DNA of 64,000 nt from Sipunculus nudus (Eukaryota > Annelida > Sipuncula > Golfingiida > Sipunculidae). A program made the position numbers and the translations under genes. Below, in pieces: positions 1 through 12,527 of the stretch. The notes under the pieces are model-generated. The model had not been told where the DNA came from. It searched no databases and saw nothing but the letters and a program-made list of their open reading frames with translations. The stretch lies in the NCBI GenBank assembly GCA_026874595.1, contig CM049316.1:10096839-10160838 (forward strand), written 5' to 3'. Numbering within the stretch: the stretch's first letter is position 1; each line of letters starts with the position of its first letter.

Positions 1-2990
1 ATTTTGCATTTGAAAAAGGTGTTTAGAAAAGGAATTTATTTGTATTTCAATATATAAATTTTCAAAGGGGATAAACTTACTTGTTAGTTTACTTGGAAAC
101 TTGGTTAGAAAATTAGTTTCTCTTTGCCCATGTCAGAAAATTAAAAGGGTAATTGGTATATTCAGTTATATTAGCAAGAAATCTGTGTACTCACCTAGTG
201 CCGTTCCATGCTGTAAAGTTGTCTTGGATACTTTCTGTACCTCACAAATCTATACCAAACGGGTCCTCGGGTCTTCCTGACCAGTAACTCCAAACTTATG
301 TCGAAATTGTTGTGTTCAGGTTTACGTCAAAGGAGATCCACAATGCATTTAACTATGTTGCTTTTTTCCTGCTTTCTTCAAACTTTCAGGAACAAGAAAA
401 CAAGTGCATAGCGTTACTGTAGTTTGTTTAGGGGGGGGAATAATAATTGTTTCCAATCTTATATTAAAGACTTTTAATTTGTTGACTTTTCATCAGATGT
501 TACACATAAAACACCACTGATAGAGCGCCCCATAGCGCCCGTGGATCATTACTGAAGAAGAAGAGAAGGTTGAGTTTCTTCACGACCCTACTCCTGGAGG
601 TGTACCGTACTGACTGTTGCAGCTGGCTTTTTCAGCCACTTGCTTCCACAGAGCAGCCTGTGGCGGTCCAGCCGCCAGCCAATAGGGAGCTGTCAACGTC
701 ACAACATCGGGGATTCGAGCTGTCATCAGGCTCTGCATGCAGAACCGACGATTTAGAAAGCCGATCTCAAGTAGCTCGGAATCAGTATCTGTGCTGTCTC
801 ACGGTGAGGAAACAACCTGTATTGGCTTCCATGCCTTAGACATTAACGGAAGCCTATAGTGTGAGCATAATTGATTTAATCTGCCTTTGGTCTATTGACT
901 GTCTTGCGTTAGTGTGCTTTATCCGTCAACCAAGCCCCCCGGGGAATCCATTGTAAGACTTCAATTAGACCAAAAGGTTGCCCTGTACTCGGAATATACC
1001 ATGTGCACATGAGCCCGCTTATTTTATCGTTTGTCACTACCTTGTGTTCACCCTGGCTCTAATTATAACTTCAACAGAACCGTCATGGGCGCAGTGTAAT
1101 AAGAATCTTCTGTGCTGTGCGCGTGTGTGTGAAAAAAAGGATAAGCTATAAAACAGATGAAAGGGATGATTTTGTCTTTAGAACTATTGGTTTATGTTTT
1201 TAGTATCAATGAAAAGGAAATATAGAAAAAAGTCATTTTCAAATTAACAGCAACGGCTAATGCGTGAATGTTTGACACTTCTTTTCATCCTCTTCCACCT
1301 CAAAACTTTTCTGTGTGATATTATGAGTGAATGCTAATCACAAAAAATGTTGAAGCCCATTTATACACTCAGTACGTATGGACATCGCGTTTCAATTTGA
1401 GAACCAACATGGTAAATATCAAATCAGGTTCGACATTTTGTCTATAAAAATGAAGTCACGATAGAGCTCGACGGTTATATTCCCGAACTAAAGTGTTTCC
1501 TCTTCAGCGGGAAATTTAAAGCAGCAGCACAGCTAAAAGGGATTTTTTTATGAATTCTTCATTCATTCATTTCTGTATGATTTAAAGTATATGGAGGAGC
1601 ATCAGCGACATCGGCTGCCGAAAAGGTTTCCATTAAACTCAATCGTTACTAATATCAAGTAAAAAATTGAATTAAATTAAAAAACCATTTCAAGTTTTCT
1701 TAAAAAGTCAAGTATTTCCCCAGACAAAAATGTAATATTTCCACGAATAACTACCGTATCACAGTTGTTACTGTTTTTTTTATCAGTGATGTGCCATATT
1801 CACTATTTGCTCTTGATTCAGTTAACTAATCTAATTAATAATGATGACATATTTTTAATTGGGAAAAAAGAGTTGACAGTGTTGAATTATTTGGATGATT
1901 TTACTAATATTTTGTGCAGTAGAACACATGTTAGTGTCTAGTTTGATCTTAGTTCCAAAAATAGCTTCATTTGCACAGATTCATGTTTAAGGATCCTGCG
2001 GTAAATCACTTGTTAATCAATGTTATAAGGCTGCGTCAAAATACGTCATAAAAACACTGCCTGCCTGTTTATCGACAAAATAATACATGATCGATACCTT
2101 ATTAATTTCAAAAGGGTGTTTATCATTTAATACAATGATTCAAGGAACCCTCTAAGATTTAAGGTTTCACAGCATAATATGTGTAATTAACAAAATCTCA
2201 ATCCTCAGGATGATAAAGTGATCCTTATTGTAAGGATGGCCCGTGCCGCGTCCTCATTTATTTGGCTTCGAAGCAATTGTCTTCAATCCCAGAGTTTAAC
2301 GCTATTCATAAACCGCCAATTAAAAACGAGGCATTGTCGTTCCTAACAGTCTTTTTGCATTGTGTGCAGCGGCCAATTTACGACCTTTTGTTTACGTGGC
2401 AGATCTCCGGATCAATACGTTCTCTGTGTACACGGGAAACCTCGGTCCACCCACAAGCTGTGAGATTCCATCACAGATCTAATGGCAGATCACCAATGCC
2501 GCCAGTCCCGTGAGGGTTGTCTGAATATCAAATAGCACAGTCCTCCCCGCTCTGCCAACATCCACGCAATCAATCCATCAATACATCGGTTGTGATGACT
2601 GACTGTTGTGTAGTTTTGTTTGTTACATTATTTTGGATATTTTGTTTGATAAACACAATTTGCACCAAAGACTTGGAAAAAAATGAATATAAACTTAAAC
2701 TTCATTAAATGATAAACAGACACCATACGAATTCAATCTGTATGACAGGGAAAATAGTGCAAGAAGATTTCTGAAAGCATCTTTCATATATTTCAATGCA
2801 AATAAGTTAAATGCAGCCGAACATATAGCTCTTTTGTTGGTTCCTCAAGACTATGGGTTATTACTTCTTGAGCTGTGTGTACGAAGAAACTAGGCCGTCA
2901 TGTCAATACAGAATAAATATCACATTGATGATCTATTGGCGACCCCCAGCTTATAATCAATTTTTTTTCTACAGAACTCATTAAGTCATC
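1..2990. other. Unannotated AT-rich intergenic DNA
   Basis: No coding region, RNA gene or recognisable mobile element is supported. Open frames here are short, lack family motifs and have chance-level length. The block at about 2,225-2,600 is less AT-rich than its surroundings and lacks internal repeats, so it could be a conserved non-coding segment, but this cannot be tested from one sequence. Confidence 0.6.
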
Positions 2991-3004
2991 AAAAATGGAT
3001 CGTC

Positions 3005-3165
3005 GATACAGACTAATACGATAACCTTTTCTTTTCCGACAAGTACAATATCCTTTTTTTCACACCGACAAATGCGAATACCTTTTTTTGCCATTTTTCA
3101 TAGCTAGAATTTCGATATCCTTTTGGAGGATTTCTTTTCAATACCGATAAATATGATATCCTTTT
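3005..3165 (+). repeat. Degenerate ~30-60-bp repeat with CCGACAAAT and ATATCCTTTTT motifs
   Basis: A phrase of the form ACCGACAAATnCGAATACC followed by a T run recurs four or five times in decayed form (for example around 3,035, 3,064, 3,108 and 3,143). The spacing is irregular and some units are truncated. It reads as an old simple minisatellite; no function is inferred. Confidence 0.45.
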
Positions 3166-3169
3166 TGTT

Positions 3170-3837
3170 GCTTATTATTAATACGTTCATGTCTCTTATT
3201 AAAATTAGTCTTCTTTTTAACGATGTGACGAGTACACCGACAGGATGTGGTTATGGCAGGGAATATAACGGTAAATATTTTAATCAGTCAGAATATCACA
3301 TAACCTGTGATAACATCACATGTTTCTGCTTATTTTAAGTCATAAACACAGTTGACATCCAGCAGACGGAATGTTAAGTCCTAACCATAGAACCTCCCGT
3401 TGAGTGATTATAAATATCTTGTACATAGCAATATATATTATAAACGCTTTGTATTACATATATATAACCAAGAAGTGGCTTCCTGAAATAACATCCATAA
3501 CATTCACGTATTGTCTAGTATATGTTGTCCGCTGACATGTATGACCATGCAGACAAATATGCCTCTTTTAATAGGTTGACTCTAAATAATGCACAGAGGT
3601 ATATTCATAGACAACTGGATATTTGCCACCGACAAACAGTCACTAGAAGACTCCACCTGACGCTTGCAATTGAGCGATAATAAGAAATCTACTATGGAGT
3701 GAACTTCCACGGAATTTAGGTCAAGATCAAAAATAAATATAAGGTGCAAATTTGTGACCTCTGACTAATATTGTACCCAAAGGACTGTTTTAGAAAATAA
3801 TCGTTATTTAAGAACTAGGGGTAACACAGGCAGAAAA

Positions 3838-3868
<31 letters not shown>

Positions 3869-4260
3869 AGAGGGATGTACCAAATTTGTATAGTGTATGT
3901 GGTCTTGCGTGGGTGGCTATGTGAGCGACATTGGTGTTGTTCATCAAGAAGTAACCCTGCATTTCACATCTCACAGCGCTCATTATCCCCCTATACAGGT
4001 AAGAATAGAACCCGCCGGCCTGGCTTTGAATTTAGAAATGCAGGTGAATTGAAGCCTCACGCGGTTCCTTTGATGTGGGCTTCTATCAGACAGGAGAGAT
4101 AGGGACGTGCGCTTCGCTTACTTCAAACCTACCTCGATAGGCGATAGGATGGTGTCGCCATGGCTACATATGAGCGTCAATATGGATCGTGCGCTCTTTG
4201 AATCGTTTTCTGTTCCATTTTACTGACTTCATACTTTTGTATCGCATTATCAAGCACTTT
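3170..4260. other. Unannotated intergenic DNA
   Basis: No gene or clear repeat was identified. There is an A-rich tract near 3,836-3,870. Short open frames have no recognisable domains. Confidence 0.55.
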
Positions 4261-4266
4261 CAGAAT

Positions 4267-4277
4267 ATATATATATA

Positions 4278-4358
<81 letters not shown>
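4267..4358. repeat. (TA)n microsatellite
   Basis: About 90 bases of alternating T and A with a few TGTATA/ACACAT interruptions. An open frame runs through it only because TATATA encodes alternating Ile and Tyr; it is not a gene. Confidence 0.95.
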
Positions 4359-4362
<4 letters not shown>

Positions 4363-4604
4363 TGTTATTTCGATTTACAAGTAATTATTTCCCTTATTAT
4401 CAGTCTGTCTATAAAAATGTTTAAAAATTTCAGGACACCAAGGAAAGAAATAGTGTAACAGCAACACTTTTTAATTCTTTTTTAATTTCCTGCCAATAGC
4501 GAAACCAGACTGTTTTCCTAGGAATACGTCATGTGGGTGTGTGTGTCCGCAGGATATATATATATTTAAAGGGTGTTATTGAACTTGTACGAAGACACCT
4601 CAAA

Positions 4605-4915
4605 ATAAATAACGTTCAGCAGGACGTTCGTTATTCGCGAAATATGCGCAAAATTTAGCATGTGTCGCTAAATGTTCGCATGAATGTTGCCCGAGATTCA
4701 TGCAGCAATCGTATTGATCGTTTTTTTAGTCGCGTATTCTTCGTGTATGTGGACTGGCTAGAGTTCGGCAGCGCTACACACGACATTCGCACATAGGTTG
4801 TGAGAACTATGCACAAACTGCGTAAGAATGGTTTACGGCTCTCTTGTCGCCACACATTCGGAGAAAAACTCCGATATTCGCAGCGTTCGCGTGCTGCGTA
4901 AATACCCGGCTTTAT
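4605..4915. mobile_element. CpG-rich patch, possible unclassified MITE
   Basis: This segment is richer in CpG (many TTCGC, GCGAA and ACGC words) than the AT-rich flanks. Its ends are loosely inverted: ACGTTCGTTATTCGCGAA near 4,623 resembles the reverse complement of the GCAGCGTTCGCGTGC region near 4,879-4,895. A small hairpin, CGGAG-AAAAA-CTCCG, lies near 4,858-4,873. The ends cannot be fixed and no target-site duplication is certain. It could instead be unique DNA of different composition. Confidence 0.35.
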
Positions 4916-4919
4916 TTGA

Positions 4920-7900
4920 GTGGTTAGTTTCTCGATGCAATGCTAAGCGTTTGATAGAAACAAAGCACCATTCATCCGCGTAGCACAAGTGTACGTTATT
5001 CATCTGGTTGGTTCAATCGCATACAGAGCGACTTGCTGAAAGGTCTGTGAAAGCGTAGCCGCTGACTTGATAGTACGAGTATGGATATGGTAAAATTAGG
5101 GTATCACATGACTGTCAGATCAGTTTGATGGCCATCATGGAAATATGTACAAGCTAGATATTTCTAGTGACTATAGTGGCTAGTCCATTTATGATTTTAA
5201 TAATTTAAGATTATTTGAGACTTGCAAATCAAATTTATGTTATATTTTAGCTCTGCATATATTATATTATTTTATTTTGGGTTATAGATTTGTGACAGCG
5301 TCCATCTGTTAGACCTATTCCACCAGTAATTCTTCAATTAAGCACGCCCAATGGCTATTTTGAGACTGACAAATGGAACGTCATGTCAAGAGAATCAGTG
5401 AATCGTTCTGATATAGCTAGTACATGACCATTCAACAGTGTCCTTTAATTAGATATATATTCCTTTAATCCTGCAAAGGATTTGGTGGAATATGTGTCCA
5501 GAAATATGAATTATAATGTTAAGTGTAATATTATCGGTCTGTATTGAGTACTCCTCCATACAGAGGAACCTGGTTCCATGTAACTCTCTCACAGTTTTCC
5601 TTAAAATGTTCTATGCATGTTTGTTTAAGATTTATCCGTTGTACGACACCAGTATGCATTCTGCACCTTTTCTGTATATTTTCCGGGTTAATGGATATTT
5701 TGAGGCATACATTCATCAGTCATGACAAAGTATTTCAAATCGATCCTACATTTTGCCCTGGAATACTTAATTAAGTGCTATGTTCAGAACTACATTTCTG
5801 TTTGAATTGATTCGCAATCAGTTTTTTGCAAACATATGACTAATATTTGTTTTTTATTCTTATTTTAGTAATGGTTGCTTGAACTTATAAACGTATTATC
5901 AAGCACGTTTAAATGACTTATCCAAATTAAATGATATTCACATTTAAATTGTTAATTTACTTATATTTCCTCTTAATTTAAATGATGCTTTACTCAACGA
6001 ATGTATTCATTAATCAAATTCATTCGAAACATATCCTCTTAACCGTTGGGATTCCATAATAAATTATCAAACACAAATATTACACATTTAGGTACTCAGT
6101 TAATTAATAGATGACACAATCGACGCCATGTGATTTATCCGGTTCCTATCTTTTCCATGCACAACCAATTAAACCAGTTAGCATAATTTCTATCTCCTGA
6201 GGAGGGTACAATTTTTCATTTCCATAGTGTTCATGAAAGCGAAAGAGCTAATATTCCTGAAATGGAAAGCAATTGCAAAAATAATTATTAGACATTCCTG
6301 TCCACATTGAAAAATACGATAGTAAGTATCGCCGTCAGAAACATGGTGTGATCTTTGATGATGTTTGCCATGACGAACCGCTTGCCACCGCTGGTTTAAA
6401 CAATACATGTTCCATTATTGAAGTATATGTCATGAACCATGATATGATTTTCCGGTTAGAGATAACCCCCATTTTTTCACATGAACCCTTTACCCTTTAA
6501 GAGCGTGTTTTGTGGCTCTCTGGAGATAGGTTCATGAGTGACTGGCATTTTGTTCGCAATAAATTAAAGTATTTAGTCAGCTAATATATTGATCCTGTTT
6601 GGGGTGAAGTTGACTGGGTAACGATTTAAGAGTACCCCCGTTAAGTTCCCCTGGTAACTGAAATCGCATCCCCCCCCCCCCCGTTGACTCTGAATATTTG
6701 TTTCTATATGTTAAGGTATATCACATTCCTTTTCTATTATAACCGCCAGGTTCTTCTGCATAGTTTTGAGGCGAATTCAGACACTAATGACTCATGCAAG
6801 CACATATAAATCAATATAACTGAGCTTGAAACAACAATAAAGCTAAAACAAACTCATGATACTGCCGTAAATCCGATTTCAGCTGGCACGTGTAATCAAC
6901 ACACAAATTCACATTGACTTGGTCCCTATATTCAATGGCGCGAGTCAACGAATAGATTATCCACAACACAGTCCACGCATGGTCGTTCAATTAAGCGCTG
7001 ATATTTACTCGGGTTACTGACTTCATTTCGCTACGTTTTCTTCTTGTAAACATTTATTAGTGTTTATAAATATGCAGGACACTTGGTCCAACGAACTCGC
7101 ATGCAGTCTTGATCTCACTGTCGTACCACTGATTAAACAATAAGAAACTTTTTACTGTCCACTGCCTTAAGTTAAGACCTTGAGAAAATCCGTTTTTTTT
7201 TTAAATCTCCAAACTAAAACGAAACAAAAGCATGCGGTTGTAAAGCACTTGCTTGTATCGACTCTGAAATAAACTTTCAGCCGCTTGCTGTATAAATACC
7301 CAGTAATTACCATATCTCCATGTGTGAGATATTATATCGGTTTCTTATATCTACTGCACTGCATGCGTCAATAAATCAGAAGTTTCACAAAGTATGTGGA
7401 ATCCCGGCCGACGCCACCTGCAGCCTTTAATGTACTGGCAATGACACTTACGTAACAAGCTCACCTGTCTAGATTTGACATAATGTAAGTACCCACTTCT
7501 ATGAACGGAAAATTATACAGAATAGGTTCAGAAGTTCCTGATATCTCAAATTATTTTCAATCTTTGTATATCTTATGTATGTAATATGTAATATTCTTTC
7601 ATGAAGATATATTTAATATCATTATATTAATAATAGAATTAACATTTTGCGACACTCATTTTTTTCTATATTAAATCTAGCTTTAAATGTAGAATCTTTC
7701 ACGTTTTTAATGAACATGTCAGTAGTTAAAGCATAATAATTTATCATTCAGCAAAATCACCGGGGATTCTAAACTGAACATTCTTGTGGAAAAATGAAAA
7801 AGGTTTCAAGCCAACCTCCGATGTTAATCTGAAATGGGTGGTAGCTTCCAGCGTTACACCGACCTTGACGTTATCAATGGTAAACAGTATCGCATTCCAC

Positions 7901-8700
7901 CCAAGGCTAAATCCAGACATGGCGGGTAATCTAAGCAAGATTGTCAATCAAGTGAAAGGACACGGTCGGGCGCCAGTGACGAAAAAGCTGTTTATGTCTA
8001 GTTATATTGATTTCAATGATAAAATGATTTAATGACTTCTTTTTAACCTGTTGTTCAAGAATTTCATAAACAGAAACCCATCAAGCAAACATTTTACGTA
8101 TTTAGCAATCAAAGTAAAAGGGGCCCAATCACCTATCTGACCTGCATAAACTAAAGGTAATCCCTTTATAAAAATAGGCCAGAAAACGTCGATATCAGCG
8201 CACACAGGCTGATTGTTTTGTTTATATCAACGTGTTTATAATATGTGGGGGCCCGCCAAAATAATCAAAACAAATTCAGTAAGGGCAAGTCCGATAAGCC
8301 AGAGCTTTTCCAGTGGCGTTTTTCAACAAGTGACCTTTGTAGTTCCGCATATCTGCAATCTACCACCTTAGGGTAGATGTTTTCCAGTTTGTCAACATTG
8401 CTGAGTTGTTTTTGACAAACAAGTTCATACATCCTTCATAAAGGCATTTTAAGAACTTTTCACAACAAAAATTATCCTTAGATCAATAATATATACAGAG
8501 AGGAAGCTAGATATAATTTCAATTCTTTTTTTAAAAATAGAGGTGAATGGGCACCTTTAAAGAAATGGCTACACTTGTTCCTTTTCATGTTATCAGATGT
8601 TAGACTAGAATTTTTTTGCCATTGGAGATGCCATAGTATCCCTAGAAAATTAATGCATAATCCCCTTCAAAATAGGTCCCACTCTTCGGTAGCATATACT
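4920..8700. other. Unannotated intergenic DNA
   Basis: No gene, RNA or mobile-element signature is supported. There is a C homopolymer at about 6,669-6,683. The interval at about 7,744-8,032 is open on both strands (67 and 82 codons), but the peptides match nothing I recognise and the overlap suggests chance. Confidence 0.55.
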
Positions 8701-8729
8701 TTAACTTGACCAACCAACCCGGTTTCTTC

Positions 8730-9915
8730 AGGTGTGACCTTCAAAATCAAGTTCAAGGTCACTACTCATGAAAAATCAGAGATCTTGGTGGAAATATTTT
8801 TTGTCAAATTTGAAGGAAACAGATGCAGTACTTCAAAAGTTATTGGGTTAACAAAAATCCTATATATTAAGGGATTTTATCTTGAAGACGAGGCTCAAGT
8901 TCACCAATCTTCAAATATGTCTGCGCATCCTGTTTGAGAAAATTTGTGTCACATTTGAAGAAAAAGATAGAGTACTTCAAAAGTTATGAGTTTCAGAAAA
9001 ATCCTATATATCGGCAATTTTGACCATGAAGGTGAAGTTTAAGGTCACAAAATTTTAAACTCTTTCAAAACTTATCATATGACATTATTTTATTTTAATA
9101 TTCAGATAGATACATCTGTATACTTAAGAAACAATATTTTTCACCAAATATGGAAATATTTAAGGTCAAGGCAACTCTCATAGTGAAGGTCATGACACCA
9201 GTTTGAATATACCTGGCCCCAATAACCAATATCAATGTATATGCACGTTATGAAAGAAAGATGTATATTATGTTTTTGACTGTTTTTGACTTATAATGCT
9301 CAAAGTTTTGTCAAGTGGTAATGATGGAGGTATTAAAAGGGCCGAAATCGAGAAAAGGACAATAGGTGGCACCGCTTATTTCTAGCAGAAGACAAAGCTA
9401 TCCAAAATCTTTGGTCAATTTGATTTTTTGGACCAATCCATGCATCCCTTATTGAGATATTAAAGATTTTGTGTGATTCTCACCAACTATGGAAATATTC
9501 AAGGTGAAGGGCACTCTCATAGTAAAGGTCATGACCCCAATTAAGATATACCTCATCCGATACCCATATCTCTGTATATGGCTAATATGAAAGAAATTTG
9601 CCCATTAGTTTTTGATCTATAATGCTCACAGTACCTACATGTGGCAATGATGGGGGGGGGGGGGGGGATAAAAAGGCGCCAAACCAAGAAAAGGATAATA
9701 GGTGGCGCCCCCGTTTTCCAGTACATGACGACGCTATCCAAGATCTTCGGCCAACTTGATTTTTTATTAATCCATGCAAGACTACTTAAGATATTTAAGA
9801 ATTTGTGTGATTTCACCCCAAAATGGACATATTTAAGGTCATGTTCACTCTCTTAGTTAAGGTCATGACCCTATTTTAAATAGGCCTCGTCCTCTTATCC
9901 ATATCTTTGTACATG
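8730..9915 (+). repeat. ~337-bp direct repeats carrying AGGTCA half-sites
   Basis: The phrase TATGGAAATATT followed by AAGGTC recurs near 9,150 and 9,488, with a diverged form near 9,823, giving a period of about 335-339 bp. Each unit carries AGGTCATGAC (near 9,187, 9,526 and 9,860), a (T)AATGATGG stretch before an AAAGG..C block, and a GGTGGC(A/G)CC motif. More diverged units containing TCAAGGTCA precede them from about 8,730. A poly-G run at 9,651-9,668 lies in the second unit. This is an intergenic satellite-like repeat; short open frames within it are incidental. Confidence 0.75.
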
Positions 9916-10045
9916 TGAAGTCTGGTAAAGATCCTTCATAAAACCATAGTATCCCCCGACTTTGGGGATACAATAAACAAATTTCTAGTCATTTTTGCTT
10001 ACTGTCGTTATTAATTATAAGCTATTATATATAACCGTGGTATCT

Positions 10046-10325
10046 AGCTATCTATTTCTTTCTGGCGTTGTGTTCAGCCATCTGTAGCTCTCTACCGTTG
10101 TGTACAGCTATATGTTGCTTTCTGTCGTTGTGAACAGCCATCTGTTGCTTTCTGCCGTTGTGTACAGCCATCTGTTGCTTTCTGCCGTTGTGTACAGCAA
10201 TCTGTTTCTACTGCTATTGTGTTAAGGCATCTGTTGCTTTCTGTCGTTGTTTTCAGCAATCTGATGCTTTCTGCCCTTGTGTACAGCCATCTGTTGCTTT
10301 CTACTGTTGTGTACAGCCATATGTT
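10046..10325 (+). repeat. 30-bp minisatellite, left part
   Basis: About nine or ten copies of a 30-bp unit built on TTGTGTACAGCCATNTG plus TTGCTTTCTGCCG. The first copies are the most diverged, as expected at an array edge. The array stops abruptly at 10,325, where a palindrome-ended element begins, and resumes with the same unit at 12,534. The two blocks are therefore one array split by an insertion. Confidence 0.9.
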
Positions 10326-12527
10326 TTTAGCTCAGCTGAATGTAAGTCATCTGAGCTATAGCGATCACTCTTTGTCCGTCTGTCCGTCTGTTCGTCCGTC
10401 CGTCCGTCTGTCCGTCCGTCTGTCCGTTAACCTGGCACAAATCGTAACCGCTGGACCTAGAATCTTGTAACTTTACCTTCTAAGAGGTCCATGAAAAATC
10501 TCCTTGGAAACCAGAAATTAGGTCTCTGTTACCCATATCCTTCGAGCTACGGGGCCCCAAAGTACCCCCCCCCCAGAATATTCAAAAATTTCATACAAAA
10601 ACTTCAATATCTCATTTACTACATCACCGATGGTCATGATTTTTTGCATACATATTGATCATGAGAAGTTACATCAGTTCCTGCTGACTGGTGGCGCCAC
10701 CTGTATTTTTCAATTTTTTACGAATTGTTTTCTCTATTTTTGAGACCTTTAAAAATGTGAACATCTGTTAACAGGGCACAAATCGTTAAAAGACTAGACC
10801 TAGAATCTTGTAAATTTACATTCTGAGAGGTCCATGAAAAATCTCCTTGGAAACCAGAAATTAGGTCTCTGCTGCCCATATTCTTCGAGCTATGGGGCCC
10901 CAAAGTACCCCCAATATATATTAAAAAATATACAAAATCTTCAATATCTCATTAAATACATCACTGATGGTCATTATTTTTTGCATACATATTGATCATG
11001 AGATGTTTCATCAGTGTCTGGTGGCGCCACCTGTATTTTTCGATTTTTTACGACTTGTTTTTCTCTGCTTTTGAGACCTTTAAAAATGTGAACATCTGTC
11101 AACAGGGCACAAATTGTAAGGACTGGACCTAGAATCTTCATTCCTCACATAGTGAAAGACCAATGAAACATCTCCATGGAAACCTGAAATAAGGTCTCTG
11201 TTACCCATATCCTTTGAGCTGTGAAGCTCCCAATTACCCCCCCAGAATAATGGAAAATTTCATAAAAACAAACTGCAACATCTCAATAACTACAACACTG
11301 ATGGTCATGATTATTGGCATACATATTGATCAAGAGGTGTTCCATCAGTTCCTGCAGACTGGTGGTGCCACCTGTATTTTTCCAAATTTTTACAATTTTT
11401 TTCTCTCTATTTTTGAGACCTTTAAGGATGTAGTTATCTGTCAACAGGGTACAAATCGTAACAACAGGACCTGGAATCTTCATTCTTGATACACAGGGAG
11501 ACCCATGAAAAGTCTCCATAGAAACCTGAAATTAGGTCTCTGTTACCCATATCCTTTGAACTATGGCACTCCAAGGTGCAGCTCAGAATAATGGAAAAAT
11601 TGATACAAAAGCTGAAGTATCTGAACAACTAATGCAGAGATCACCATAATTGTTTGTATGGATATTGATCATGAAGTGTTTCATCAGTTTCTGCAGACTT
11701 GTGGCACCAACCGTATTTGTTCGGGTTTTTTTTACGATTTTTTTCTCTATTTTTGAGACCTTTAAAGATATGAACATCTGTTTACAGGGCACAAATCAGA
11801 ACTACTGGACCTAGAATCTTCATTCTTGACACACTGGGAGACCCATGAAAAGTCTCCATGGAAACCTGAAATTAGGTCTCTGGTACCCGTATCCATCAAG
11901 CTATAGGACTCCGAAGTATCCCTCAGAATAATGGACAATTTGATACAAAAGCTGAAGTATCTGAACAACTAATGGAGAGATCACCATGATTCGTTGCATG
12001 GATATTGATTATTGAGTGTTTCATCAGTTTCTGCAGACTGGAGGCACCACCTGTATTTGTTCAGGTTTATTTTTACAGATATTTTTCTCTATTTTTGAGA
12101 CCTTTAGGGATGCTGTCATCTGTTAACGTGGCACAAATTGTAACAACAGGACCTAGAATCTTCATTCTTGTCATGCAAGGAGGCCCATGAAAAGTATCTG
12201 TGGAAACCTGAAATTAGGCCTCTGTTACCCATATCCTTCAAGCTATAGGACTCCGAAGTATCCCTCAGAATAATGGAAAATTTGATACAAAAGCTAAGGT
12301 ATCTGAACAACTAATGCAGAGATCAACATGATTCTTTGCATGGATATTGACCATTAAGTGTTTTTATTAGTTTCTGCAGACTGGTGGAACCACCTGTATT
12401 TTTTTTAAAAGTTTATGCATTTTTTCTCAGTCTTGGCCTGTTGGTTAATCTGTTTGATGCTTCAGTTGATAAAATTTCCTTTGGCGAATCTCTTCCCAGT
12501 CAGCTGAGCGTCATGACCCAAGGGTCA
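10326..12527 (+). mobile_element. Palindrome-ended 2.2-kb foldback-type element (forward copy) with internal ~340-bp tandem units
   Basis: The left end carries an 11-bp inverted pair, AGCTCAGCTGA and TCATCTGAGCT, separated by 7 bases, followed by a GTCC/GTCT tract at about 10,375-10,430. The interior has about six tandem units of 328-346 bp, each with a CACAAAT(C/T)GTAA block, a GGAAACC(A/T)GAAATTAGG block and GGTGGCGCCACC or a variant. The right end has TCAGCTGAGC followed by a decayed form of the palindrome TGACCCATGGGTCA (12,514-12,527). The element lies inside the 30-bp minisatellite and is flanked by TATGTT (10,320-10,325) and TTTGTT (12,528-12,533), a 6-bp target duplication with one mismatch. 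A second copy lies at 54,301-56,562 in reverse. No coding capacity is visible, so it is probably non-autonomous. The superfamily is not determined. Confidence 0.8.
10434..12440 (+). repeat. Six tandem ~340-bp units inside the palindrome-ended element
   Basis: The unit landmark CACAAATNGTAA (or a variant) falls near 10,436, 10,776, 11,108, 11,451, 11,791 and 12,132. Units 1-2 are closest to one another; units 4-6 are more diverged and share a TGATACAAAAGCTGAAGTATCTGAACAAC block. Similar short open frames recur on the minus strand of several units. They differ by frameshifts and reflect the repeat, not a conserved protein. Confidence 0.85.

Noticed and set aside
4189..4458. 89-codon frame rich in Ile-Tyr
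   Set aside because: It is the (TA)n microsatellite.
11434..12310. Recurring small frames (MFRYFSFC... and similar) in foldback units
   Set aside because: They are copies of the same repeat unit, of variable length and with different breaks; there is no conserved protein.
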